Below are positions 48,219-55,744 of a stretch of DNA of 64,000 nt, one piece after another. The DNA comes from Photobacterium profundum (GTDB taxonomy: Bacteria; Pseudomonadota; Gammaproteobacteria; Enterobacterales; Vibrionaceae): the NCBI RefSeq assembly GCF_003026285.1, contig NZ_PYOD01000001.1:682001-746000 (forward strand), in the 5' to 3' direction. Below the pieces are notes generated by a model. It was not told the DNA's origin and made no database searches. It saw only the letters and a list, made by a program, of their open reading frames with translations. Each line of letters opens with the position of its first letter. The stretch's first letter is position 1. The position numbers were made by a program, and so were the translations under genes.

Positions 48219-48251
48219 TATCCAATAGTAACAGTGGATAGTAGAGCGTTT
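48204..48251 (-). terminator. Terminator of pgm overlapping the end of the DUF1853 gene
   Basis: An imperfect stem pairs AAACGCCCTAGTATCC with GGATAGTAGAGCGTTT; the minus strand continues into TTTTTTT. The stem contains the DUF1853 stop codon (48216-48218). Confidence 0.75.
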
Positions 48252-48305
48252 ATTGGTATCAATTATTGTTTGCTTTACACGCTAACAATAACGAAAAACC
48301 GTCTG

Positions 48306-49952
48306 TTATAAGCCAGCATCAGCAAAGACTTTACTTACAATTTCTTGTGCTTCTTTTTCGATAAGGCTTAGATGTTCTTTACCTTTAAAGCTTTCACAGT
48401 AAATTTTGTAAATATCTTCAGTACCAGATGGGCGAGCAGCAAACCAACCGTTCTCTGTTGTTACTTTAAGACCACCAATTGCTGCACCGTTACCAGGAGC
48501 ATGAGTTAGTCGCGCAGTAATGACATCACCAGCTAATGTTTCAGCAGCAACCATCTCAGCAGATAGCTTGCTCAGTACCGACTTTTGTTCGCCATTTGCA
48601 ACAGCTTGTAATCGGTTGTACTCAGAAGCGCCATGCTTAGCCGCTAACTCTTCATAATACTGCTGTGGGTTTTTACCCGTTACCGCAGTAATCTCTGCCG
48701 CAAGTAAACATAAAAGAATGCCATCTTTGTCTGTCGACCATGGTGTACCATTCATGCGAAGGAACGATGCCCCTGCACTTTCTTCGCCACCAAAGCCTAG
48801 TTCACCAGAATATAGACCATCAACAAACCATTTAAAACCAACAGGTACTTCGCATAAATCACGACCTAAATCAGCAACTACACGGTCGATCAATGCACTA
48901 GAAACCAATGTTTTACCAACAGCAACACTTTGGCTCCACTCTGGACGGTGACGGTATAAATAATCAATACACACAGCCAAGAAATGGTTAGGGTTCATCA
49001 AACCTGCAGGTGTAACGATACCATGACGATCATAATCAGGATCATTACCAAACGCTAAGTCATAGTTATCTTTATGCGCAAGAAGACCAGCCATTGCATA
49101 TGGAGAAGAACAGTCCATTCGGATCGCGCCATCTTTGTCGAGTGACATAAAACGGAATGACGGATCAATGGATTCATTGATCAATGTTAAATCAAGACCA
49201 TAATGTTGACCAATCTGACGCCAATATTCAATACCGGAGCCACCTAAAGGATCAACACCAATCTTAAGATTTGCTTTTTGAATCGCCGCCATATCAACAA
49301 CATTCACTAAGTCGTCAACATAAGGTGCAACAAGTTCTTTTTCTACCACTAAGTCGCTAGCACGTGCCACTTCAATCGCAACACGCTTAACATCAACTAA
49401 ACCGTTAGCAATAATTTCATTTGCGCGCTTTTCGATTGCAGATGTTAGCTCACCTTCTGCTGGGCCACCATGTACAGGGTTGTACTTGATGCCACCATCT
49501 TGCGGTGGGTTATGAGAAGGCGTAATCACGATACCATCAGCTTTATCAGCATTTGCCAAGTTATGGCAAAGAATGGCATGGGATACACCCGGTGTAGGGG
49601 TATAACCATTATCTTCTTGGATAACCACTTTTACATTATTTGCCACTAAGACTTCTAATGTAGAGGTAAAAGCTGGCTCAGATAAAGCGTGAGTATCTTT
49701 ACCTAAGAAAAGTGGACCCGTTACACCTTTTTCAGCACGAACTTCAGCAACAGCTTGAGCAATAGCCCAAATATGATGCTGGTTAAACGTACCTTTATCA
49801 GCCGTTCCACGATGACCAGACGTGCCAAAAGCAACGTGCTGCTGTGGATTTGAAGCACTTGGCTCAATCAAAAAGTAGTTTGCAACTAATGCAGGAATAT
49901 TATGCATATCTTCTTGCTGAGCACGTTGCCCAGCGCGAGGATGGATCGCCAT
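48306..49952 (-). CDS. pgm: Phosphoglucomutase
   Basis: Interconverts glucose-1-phosphate and glucose-6-phosphate. The ATG at 49952 has AAGGA upstream and gives [16 protein letters not shown], the family N-terminus; product 548 aa (E. coli 546). The active-site Ser is S146 in [17 protein letters not shown], with the metal loop DPDYDRHG, the sugar loop [10 protein letters not shown], and the phosphate-binding [12 protein letters not shown]. It is 35 bp downstream of seqA on the same strand, as in E. coli. Confidence 0.97.
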   Translation of the reverse strand: MAIHPRAGQRAQQEDMHNIPALVANYFLIEPSASNPQQHVAFGTSGHRGTADKGTFNQHHIWAIAQAVAEVRAEKGVTGPLFLGKDTHALSEPAFTSTLEVLVANNVKVVIQEDNGYTPTPGVSHAILCHNLANADKADGIVITPSHNPPQDGGIKYNPVHGGPAEGELTSAIEKRANEIIANGLVDVKRVAIEVARASDLVVEKELVAPYVDDLVNVVDMAAIQKANLKIGVDPLGGSGIEYWRQIGQHYGLDLTLINESIDPSFRFMSLDKDGAIRMDCSSPYAMAGLLAHKDNYDLAFGNDPDYDRHGIVTPAGLMNPNHFLAVCIDYLYRHRPEWSQSVAVGKTLVSSALIDRVVADLGRDLCEVPVGFKWFVDGLYSGELGFGGEESAGASFLRMNGTPWSTDKDGILLCLLAAEITAVTGKNPQQYYEELAAKHGASEYNRLQAVANGEQKSVLSKLSAEMVAAETLAGDVITARLTHAPGNGAAIGGLKVTTENGWFAARPSGTEDIYKIYCESFKGKEHLSLIEKEAQEIVSKVFADAGL

Positions 49953-49987
49953 GTACTTATCCTTGTAAAACGAAGGCATATTGCCAG

Positions 49988-50536
49988 TTAAATTACACCG
50001 CAAACTTTTTCTATGATGTCAGCGTTATAGTTCATTTTAACCATAAGCTGCTCAACCATTTGACGTTTACGATCAGTATTCGTATTCGTTATAACCCAGT
50101 AAGGCGTGCCTGGGATAGCCTTCGGCTTAGTCGTTTTACCACTCGCAAGTAAAGCTTCTTCGTTATCTGCAAAGTAAACGCGGGTACGACCTTTAATTGC
50201 CGCAGCTTCAATGAAGCCGTCAGAATCGATGCGATAAAGTGAAGATAAGATCATCATAAATCGACCAATGGCTTTATCTTGTACCGCAAACTCATCAGAA
50301 ATCAGCAATGTTCGCATTTCTTTCACACGATCTAGTTTCTGCTCATTTCCTGCGTCTTTGCTAACAACAATACCTTTTGGACGTACTGGCACGACAACCT
50401 CAAGTTGCTGCTCTGCAGGTACCATTAACAAGCGACGCAAAATATCGGATGCACTTTCACCAATATGTTGGGTTTGACTTGCGATATAACGATATAGCTC
50501 TTCGTCTACCTCAATACTCTTCATCGTAGTGTTCAT
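49988..50536 (-). CDS. seqA: Negative modulator of replication initiation SeqA
   Basis: Binds hemimethylated GATC clusters, sequestering oriC and organising new DNA. The N-terminal oligomerisation domain is [33 protein letters not shown], and the C-terminal DNA-binding domain includes [60 protein letters not shown]. The ATG at 50536 has GGAA upstream; a start at 50524 (MKSIEV) would match E. coli more exactly. Its presence implies Dam methylation in the host. It is divergent from ybfF. Confidence 0.96.
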   Translation of the reverse strand: MNTTMKSIEVDEELYRYIASQTQHIGESASDILRRLLMVPAEQQLEVVVPVRPKGIVVSKDAGNEQKLDRVKEMRTLLISDEFAVQDKAIGRFMMILSSLYRIDSDGFIEAAAIKGRTRVYFADNEEALLASGKTTKPKAIPGTPYWVITNTNTDRKRQMVEQLMVKMNYNADIIEKVCGVI

Positions 50537-50628
50537 TATCGTTCCGTTTAAAAATCACAGCGCGATTATACCGTGATCCGAGGTTATACTCTACGGTAAA
50601 TACCACACCTAATAAGAGAAAATAGTCA

Positions 50629-51393
50629 GTGAATCTTCATTATCGTGTTGAAGGCCAAGGAAAGGTGATCGTTTTGATCCATGGTTTGTTCGGAAGTTTA
50701 GATAATCTTGGGTTACTCGCTAGATCATTGAAAGATAATTATAAAGTGATCAGCGTGGATCTACGTAATCATGGTAAGTCTGCGCATACCGACACATTCA
50801 CTTATCAAGATATGGCTAATGACGTGCTTGCCGTTATTGATGAATTGAATATTGAACAATTTTCGGTTGTTGGTCACTCTATGGGTGGAAAAGTAGCCAT
50901 GGCGCTCAGTGAAGTAGCAACAACACGCCTTGAGCATTTGATGATTCTTGATATGGCCCCAGTGCACTACCATGTTCATCGACATGAAAATGTATTTGCA
51001 GGTCTACGCGAAGTCGCTAAGCATACCGTTAATAAGCGAAGCGAGGCTGATGTTTACCTCGCAAAGCATGTGCTTGAACCGGGCGTTCGTCAGTTTTTAT
51101 TAAAATCATTTGCGAAAGATGGCGATAATTATAATTGGCGATTTAATGTAGAAGGATTAATTGCAAATTACGCTACAATCATGGGCTGGAATGATGTTTT
51201 ACCTTTTGAAGGCAAAACATTATTCATAAAAGGACAAGAATCAGAATACATATTGCCCGAACACCGTGAAAAAATTGCTCAACAGTTCCCCCATGCTAAA
51301 GCGCACATGGTCGCAAACACGGGTCACTGGCTACATGCAGAAAAACCTGAAACCGTAAATCGTATCATTCTCAGCTTTTTGCAGCGTCCTTAA
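50629..51393 (+). CDS. ybfF: Alpha/beta hydrolase esterase YbfF
   Basis: 254-aa acyl-ester/thioester hydrolase. Oxyanion strand VIVLIHGLFGSLDNLG, nucleophile elbow VVGHSMGGKVAMA, catalytic Asp region LFIKGQESEYI and C-terminal His in ANTGHWLHAEKP. E. coli YbfF shows esterase activity on short acyl-CoA and related esters; the physiological substrate is unknown. The start is GTG at 50629 with AAGAGAA upstream. It is paired with seqA as in E. coli. Confidence 0.93.
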   Translation: MNLHYRVEGQGKVIVLIHGLFGSLDNLGLLARSLKDNYKVISVDLRNHGKSAHTDTFTYQDMANDVLAVIDELNIEQFSVVGHSMGGKVAMALSEVATTRLEHLMILDMAPVHYHVHRHENVFAGLREVAKHTVNKRSEADVYLAKHVLEPGVRQFLLKSFAKDGDNYNWRFNVEGLIANYATIMGWNDVLPFEGKTLFIKGQESEYILPEHREKIAQQFPHAKAHMVANTGHWLHAEKPETVNRIILSFLQRP

Positions 51394-51456
51394 CATTAAC
51401 AGTGAGCGTCTGTCGTGATATAGTGCGCGCCTAGTTCGATAGTTGTAAGGGATGAT

Positions 51457-51678
51457 GTGTTATACGAGTACATGGACTTGCTTGAATCTGTCGGGCTAGA
51501 TTTGCTTTTTGCTTCGATATTTTTCTTTATTGGCATGGCGATTAAAGACGTATTAAAGCAAGGTAACGTTCCTCCTTTTGGTCGCAAGATCGTTTGGATG
51601 GTACTATTTCTAGGATGTGCTGGCTTTATCACCAAAGGTCTGATTCAGATCAGCTGGGAAGGCGCAGGCTTAGGCTAA
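51457..51678 (+). CDS. DUF2788 family small membrane protein
   Basis: 73 aa with two hydrophobic helices: LLESVGLDLLFASIFFFIGMAI, then KIVWMVLFLGCAGFITKGLIQI, linked by KDVLKQGNVPPFGR. This is the pattern of the DUF2788 family found next to ybfF or fldA in Vibrio relatives. The start is a GTG at 51457 with AAGGGAT close upstream; an ATG at 51472 is a weaker alternative. Function unknown. Confidence 0.85.
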   Translation: MLYEYMDLLESVGLDLLFASIFFFIGMAIKDVLKQGNVPPFGRKIVWMVLFLGCAGFITKGLIQISWEGAGLG

Positions 51679-51716
51679 ATTTCAATAGCTTGATGTATTC
51701 AACCTACATCGAGTTA

Positions 51717-51734
51717 TGCTCATTATTATGAGCA
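51717..51734. other. Hairpin downstream of the DUF2788 gene
   Basis: TGCTCAT-TATT-ATGAGCA. No T-tract follows, so it is a weak terminator candidate at most. A second palindrome ACCGTT-AACGAT-AACGGT lies near 51797, upstream of fldA. Confidence 0.4.
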
Positions 51735-51842
51735 CATGATGATCTCACGGTTATCACTAAACATTTCGGGTTTAATCCTGATCTAATTTATGTAAACCGT
51801 TAACGATAACGGTCAACAACTAATAAATGGGTAATCTCTACT

Positions 51843-52370
51843 ATGGCGAGTGTTGGACTCTTCTTTGGTAGCGACACAGGCAATACCGAAGCTGTCGCGA
51901 AAATGATTCAAAAACAACTAGGTAAGAACTTAGTTGAAGTAAAAGATATCGCAAAAAGCAGCAAAGAAGATATTGATAATTTTGATCTACTGCTTCTAGG
52001 TATCCCTACTTGGTACTATGGTGAAGCACAGTGTGATTGGGATGATTTCTTCCCTGAACTAGAGAATATTGACTTCTCTACAAAGCTTGTTGCTATCTTT
52101 GGTTGTGGTGACCAAGAAGATTACGCAGAATATTTCTGTGATGCGATGGGCACAGTACGTGACATCGTTGAAGGACGTGGCGCAACAATTGTTGGTCATT
52201 TCTCTACAGAAGGCTTTGAGTTTGAAGCTTCTAAAGCACTTGTTGATGACAACAACTTTGTTGGTTTATGCGTTGATGAAGACCGTCAACCAGAATTAAC
52301 TGACGAACGCGTTGAAAAATGGGTTAAGCAAATTTTTGAAGAAATGTGCCTTGCTGAATTAGCAGACTAA
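51843..52370 (+). CDS. fldA: Flavodoxin FldA
   Basis: FMN-binding electron carrier for radical-SAM and other reductive enzymes. The phosphate loop is SDTGNTE at residues 10-16, with PTWYYGEAQCDWDDF (first FMN-stacking aromatic) and FGCGDQEDYAEYFCDAMG (second). It is a 175-aa long-chain flavodoxin, highly acidic, as in E. coli FldA. It is positioned upstream of fur as in E. coli, here with a hotdog-type gene between them on the other strand. Confidence 0.97.
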   Translation: MASVGLFFGSDTGNTEAVAKMIQKQLGKNLVEVKDIAKSSKEDIDNFDLLLLGIPTWYYGEAQCDWDDFFPELENIDFSTKLVAIFGCGDQEDYAEYFCDAMGTVRDIVEGRGATIVGHFSTEGFEFEASKALVDDNNFVGLCVDEDRQPELTDERVEKWVKQIFEEMCLAELAD

Positions 52371-52388
52371 TCAATTTGCTCCTATATT

Positions 52389-52417
52389 AAAAACGCGCTT
52401 TAAGAGCGCGTTTTTTT
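52389..52417. terminator. Terminator of fldA
   Basis: AAAAACGCGCT-TTAAG-AGCGCGTTTTTTT, symmetrical, so it may also end the convergent hotdog gene. Confidence 0.93.
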
Positions 52418-52428
52418 ATATCTCTACT

Positions 52429-52962
52429 TTATACTGCTTCGCTTTGCACTTCAGCACTCGCCTCTTCCAAAGAATTATTGCCATTACCACTTTCTATCGG
52501 ACGATATTTAGGCTTTTTACGTATATACAATACTCGTCGAACTGTAGACACTACTTCACCTTTATCGTTATGCACATTAACAACAAACTCGGGAAAATAT
52601 TTATCACCGTTTGACGTATTGTGTTTGATGTTTTTCACACAATCGTCAGAAATAATGAAGCTAGCTGTTAAATCTGAATCACCAGGTTTTAGGAAGTTAA
52701 TATCAGCTTGTTTATCCCAAACAAAATACTCTTTCCCTAATATCCCCATTAACATCAGGGCGTAAACAGGATCAGTTAGTGAAAAAATACTCCCACCATA
52801 TTGGGTACGATTAGCATTCTTATTCCACCACCTTAGCTTCAACTTAATTTTTACACAGCGAAAGTCGTCGCTGATATGAACGATTCGAATGCCAGCCCCC
52901 CAAAATGGTGGCCAAATATTCAACGCAGATCTCACAATTCGAGGTGTATAATACTTAAACAC
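52429..52962 (-). CDS. DUF4442 / hotdog-fold thioesterase-like protein
   Basis: 177-aa protein. The N-terminus KYYTPRIVRSALNIWPPFWGAGIRI and the segment RWWNKNANRTQYGGSIFSLTDPVYALMLMGILG fit the DUF4442 group of hotdog thioesterase-like proteins (PaaI-related); Asn and Asp in this segment could be the catalytic residues. The C-terminal 25 residues are acidic and low complexity. The start is a GTG at 52962, with AAGGA 8 bp upstream. Substrate unknown. It is divergent from fur. Confidence 0.8.
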   Translation of the reverse strand: MFKYYTPRIVRSALNIWPPFWGAGIRIVHISDDFRCVKIKLKLRWWNKNANRTQYGGSIFSLTDPVYALMLMGILGKEYFVWDKQADINFLKPGDSDLTASFIISDDCVKNIKHNTSNGDKYFPEFVVNVHNDKGEVVSTVRRVLYIRKKPKYRPIESGNGNNSLEEASAEVQSEAV

Positions 52963-53070
52963 AGTCTTAATCCTTATTGACTGGTACGATGAGGCATTCT
53001 ATACATTTTTTTAACATTTTTACAAACTAAAGAAAATTTGCATAACTCATAGATTCATTGCCGTTTAAGG

Positions 53071-53099
53071 TTTATTGTTATCTTATCGTCCCTTATAAT
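53071..53099 (+). promoter_or_regulatory. Putative fur promoter
   Basis: TTTATT, 17-base spacer, perfect TATAAT at 53094-53099. Transcription would start near 53106. Confidence 0.5.
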
Positions 53100-53107
53100 G
53101 AACAGAT

Positions 53108-53200
53108 ATGGGGAAAGACTACTGCATTTTATTTTTGCAGGTAGCCAATAGGAAACTCAGATGTCAGATAATAATCACGCACTTAAGCAAGCAGGCTTAA
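53108..53200 (+). CDS. Possible upstream reading frame overlapping fur (uof-like)
   Basis: A 30-codon frame (starts MGKDYCILFL, ends SKQA) begins at ATG 53108 and ends with TAA at 53198-53200, overlapping the fur start out of frame. In E. coli a 28-codon frame, uof, is translated upstream of and coupled to fur and mediates RyhB control. Sequence similarity is not evident, and there is no clear Shine-Dalgarno; if transcription starts near 53106 it would be almost leaderless. The position is suggestive only. Confidence 0.3.
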   Translation: MGKDYCILFLQVANRKLRCQIIITHLSKQA

Positions 53201-53607
53201 AAGTCACACTTCCTCGTTTAAAAATTTTGGAAGTGTTGCAACAACCTGATTGCCAACATATCAGTGCGGAAGACTTGTATAAGAAATTGATCGATATCGG
53301 TGAAGAAATTGGTCTTGCTACAGTTTACCGAGTATTAAACCAATTTGATGATGCTGGCATTGTTACACGCCACCACTTTGAAGGTGGTAAGTCTGTTTTC
53401 GAATTAGCAACTCAACATCATCACGATCACTTAGTTTGTCTCGATTGTGGCAAAGTTATTGAGTTTTCTGATGACATCATTGAAGAACGTCAGAAAGCAA
53501 TTGCAGCTAGCTTTAATGTTCGCTTAACAAATCACAGCCTATATCTTTATGGCCACTGTATTGAAGGCGACTGTAATTCAGACCCAAGCCTTCACGACGT
53601 TAAATAA
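53161..53607 (+). CDS. fur: Ferric uptake regulator Fur
   Basis: Iron-dependent repressor. The N-terminal winged helix has TLPRLKILEVLQQPDCQHISAEDLY and IGLATVYRVLNQFDDAG. The dimerisation domain has H87-H90 with C93 and C96 (HHHDHLVCLDCGKVIEF), and the C-terminal C133 and C138 (CIEGDC). Length 148 aa, as in E. coli. AGGAAA is 7 bp before the ATG. Likely target in the window: feoABC. It is located near fldA as in E. coli. Confidence 0.98.
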   Translation: MSDNNHALKQAGLKVTLPRLKILEVLQQPDCQHISAEDLYKKLIDIGEEIGLATVYRVLNQFDDAGIVTRHHFEGGKSVFELATQHHHDHLVCLDCGKVIEFSDDIIEERQKAIAASFNVRLTNHSLYLYGHCIEGDCNSDPSLHDVK

Positions 53608-53652
53608 GTATTAGAGCATAAATCCTTACTTCTGCTGATACACAGTAAGCAT

Positions 53653-53682
53653 AAAAAAACCAGCCAAATGGCTGGTTTTTTA
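53653..53682. terminator. Bidirectional terminator between fur and glnS
   Basis: AAAAAACCAGCC-AAAT-GGCTGGTTTTTT. Confidence 0.93.
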
Positions 53683-53724
53683 TTAAACAAATAAAGCCGA
53701 CTATTCAATCCGCTTTATTGGTGA

Positions 53725-55389
53725 TTAATCACCAATCTTTGCCCATGTATCACGTAAGCCTACTGTACGGTTAAAGACTAGTTTCTCTGCTGAAGAGTCT
53801 TTATTATCAACACAGAAGTAACCAGTACGCTCAAACTGAAGCGCTTTTTCCGCTTCTGCTGTTTTTAAGCTTGGCTCAACAAAACCATTAAGTACTGTTA
53901 ACGATTCAGGGTTAATCACAGAAACAAAGTCATCTGATGCTGCTGGGTTAGCAACAGTAAATAGGCGATCATAGAGACGAATTTCTGCAGGTAAACCAGC
54001 ATCTGCAGATACCCAATGAATAACACCTTTCACTTTACGACCATCAGATGGATTCACACCTAATGTTTCATTATCGTAAGAACAGAAAATGGTCGTAATA
54101 TTACCTTCGGCATCTTTTTCGATACGTTCAGCTTTAATTACGTAAGCGCCACGTAAGCGCACTTCTTTTCCTAACACTAAACGTTTGTATTTCTTGTTCG
54201 CTTCTTCGCGGAAATCTTCACGTTCAATCCAAATTTCACGCGTAAACGGAACTTCACGCGTACCCATTTCTGGTTTATTTGGGTGGTTACTCACTGTTAA
54301 TACTTCAGCATCACCAGTAAAGTTTTCAATCACAATTTTAACAGGATCAAGAACGGCCATTGCACGTGGTGCATTCTCATTCAAATCATCGCGAATACAT
54401 GATTCTAATGAACTCATTTCGATGGTGTTTTCTTGCTTAGTAACACCAATACGTTTACAGAACTCACGAATAGATGCAGACGTAAAGCCACGACGGCGTA
54501 AACCAGAAACAGTTGGCATACGTGGATCGTCCCAACCAGACACCAAGTTATCAGTGACTAATTGATTAAGCTTACGCTTAGACATTACCGTATATTCAAG
54601 ATTTAAACGGCTAAACTCGTACTGGCGAGGTTGGCAATCAATCGTAATATTATCCAAAACCCAATCGTATAAACGACGGTTATCTTGGAACTCAAGTGTA
54701 CAAATCGAGTGCGTAATGCCTTCTAGCGCATCAGAAATACAATGTGTGAAGTCGTACATCGGGTAGATACACCACTTATCACCTGTTTGGTGATGAGTCG
54801 CGAAGCGAACACGATAAATAACAGGATCACGCAGCACCATAAATGATGAAGCCATATCGATCTTAGCGCGAAGAGACATAATGCCTTCTTCAACTTCACC
54901 GTTCTTCATTTTTTCGAACAGTTCAAGGTTTTCAGCAACACTACGATCACGGTATGGGCTTGGTTTACCTGGCTCTGTTAAGTTGCCACGGTATTCACGC
55001 ATTTGCTCTGGACTTAGCTCATCAACATACGCTAAGCCTTTATTAATTAATTCAACTGCAAACCCGTATAGCTTATCGAAATAGTTTGATGAATAACAAA
55101 TCTCACCACTCCAATCAAAGCCCAACCAGTTAACATCGTTCTTAATTGACTCAACGTATTCGATGTCTTCTTTTTCAGGATTAGTGTCGTCGAAACGTAA
55201 ATTACATTGACCCTGATAGTCCTGAGCAATACCGAAGTTCAAACAAATAGATTTAGCATGGCCGATATGCAGGTAACCATTCGGTTCCGGCGGGAATCGG
55301 GTATGAACGCTTTTATGTTTGCCACTATCTAAATCCGCATCAATAATTTGGCGGATAAAGTTAGTTGGACGAGCTTCAGATTCACTCAT
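53725..55389 (-). CDS. glnS: Glutaminyl-tRNA synthetase
   Basis: Class I synthetase that charges tRNA-Gln. HIGH motif at 41-44 within [20 protein letters not shown]-type VMSKRKL near 270, [17 protein letters not shown], and a C-terminal beta-barrel anticodon domain. 554 aa, the same as E. coli. The ATG at 55389 follows an AGGTG. It is convergent with fur. Its presence shows direct Gln charging, normal for gammaproteobacteria. Confidence 0.98.
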   Translation of the reverse strand: MSESEARPTNFIRQIIDADLDSGKHKSVHTRFPPEPNGYLHIGHAKSICLNFGIAQDYQGQCNLRFDDTNPEKEDIEYVESIKNDVNWLGFDWSGEICYSSNYFDKLYGFAVELINKGLAYVDELSPEQMREYRGNLTEPGKPSPYRDRSVAENLELFEKMKNGEVEEGIMSLRAKIDMASSFMVLRDPVIYRVRFATHHQTGDKWCIYPMYDFTHCISDALEGITHSICTLEFQDNRRLYDWVLDNITIDCQPRQYEFSRLNLEYTVMSKRKLNQLVTDNLVSGWDDPRMPTVSGLRRRGFTSASIREFCKRIGVTKQENTIEMSSLESCIRDDLNENAPRAMAVLDPVKIVIENFTGDAEVLTVSNHPNKPEMGTREVPFTREIWIEREDFREEANKKYKRLVLGKEVRLRGAYVIKAERIEKDAEGNITTIFCSYDNETLGVNPSDGRKVKGVIHWVSADAGLPAEIRLYDRLFTVANPAASDDFVSVINPESLTVLNGFVEPSLKTAEAEKALQFERTGYFCVDNKDSSAEKLVFNRTVGLRDTWAKIGD

Positions 55390-55484
55390 CTATTACACCT
55401 CGTGTGCTTACAGGATTTTAGAACTGACTATGATCCATAAATATGGGTCACGACTCAACAATTAGTATGCTTTGTTTACCAATA

Positions 55485-55513
55485 TATATAAAAAAACCCC
55501 GCAGAAGCGGGGT
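55485..55513 (-). terminator. Terminator of the chb transcript
   Basis: Minus strand ACCCCGC-TTCT-GCGGGGTTTTTTT. It lies about 235 bp past the chb stop and upstream of glnS. Confidence 0.9.
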
Positions 55514-55644
55514 AAATAGAACTATTACACTTTTTATGACCCTAAATGAAGGTCAAAACAACAACATTCCAATCAGGAATTCACATGAAGGATGAATTAC
55601 CGAATCCTTAAATCTGACAATCTAAGGTACGAAACTACAACAGC

Positions 55645-55704
55645 AGCTTCTTAATAAGCTCTGGGGGGAGCTTATTAAGAAGCTGGCGAGAGAACCTCTC
55701 TCGC
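55645..55704 (-). other. Two strong hairpins in the chb 3' region
   Basis: AGCTTCTTAATAAGCTC pairs perfectly with GAGCTTATTAAGAAGCT (17 bp) around a TGGGGG loop (55645-55684). Next to it, GCGAGAGA-ACC-TCTCTCGC lies at 55686-55704. On the chb (minus) transcript the larger loop presents CCCCCA. No U-tract follows either, and the true terminator lies 130 bp further on. This could be a 3'UTR stability element or part of a 3'UTR-derived small RNA. Confidence 0.55.
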
Positions 55705-55744
55705 ACAACTTTATTTTAAATCGTTAATCGGAACTTTCATTAAA

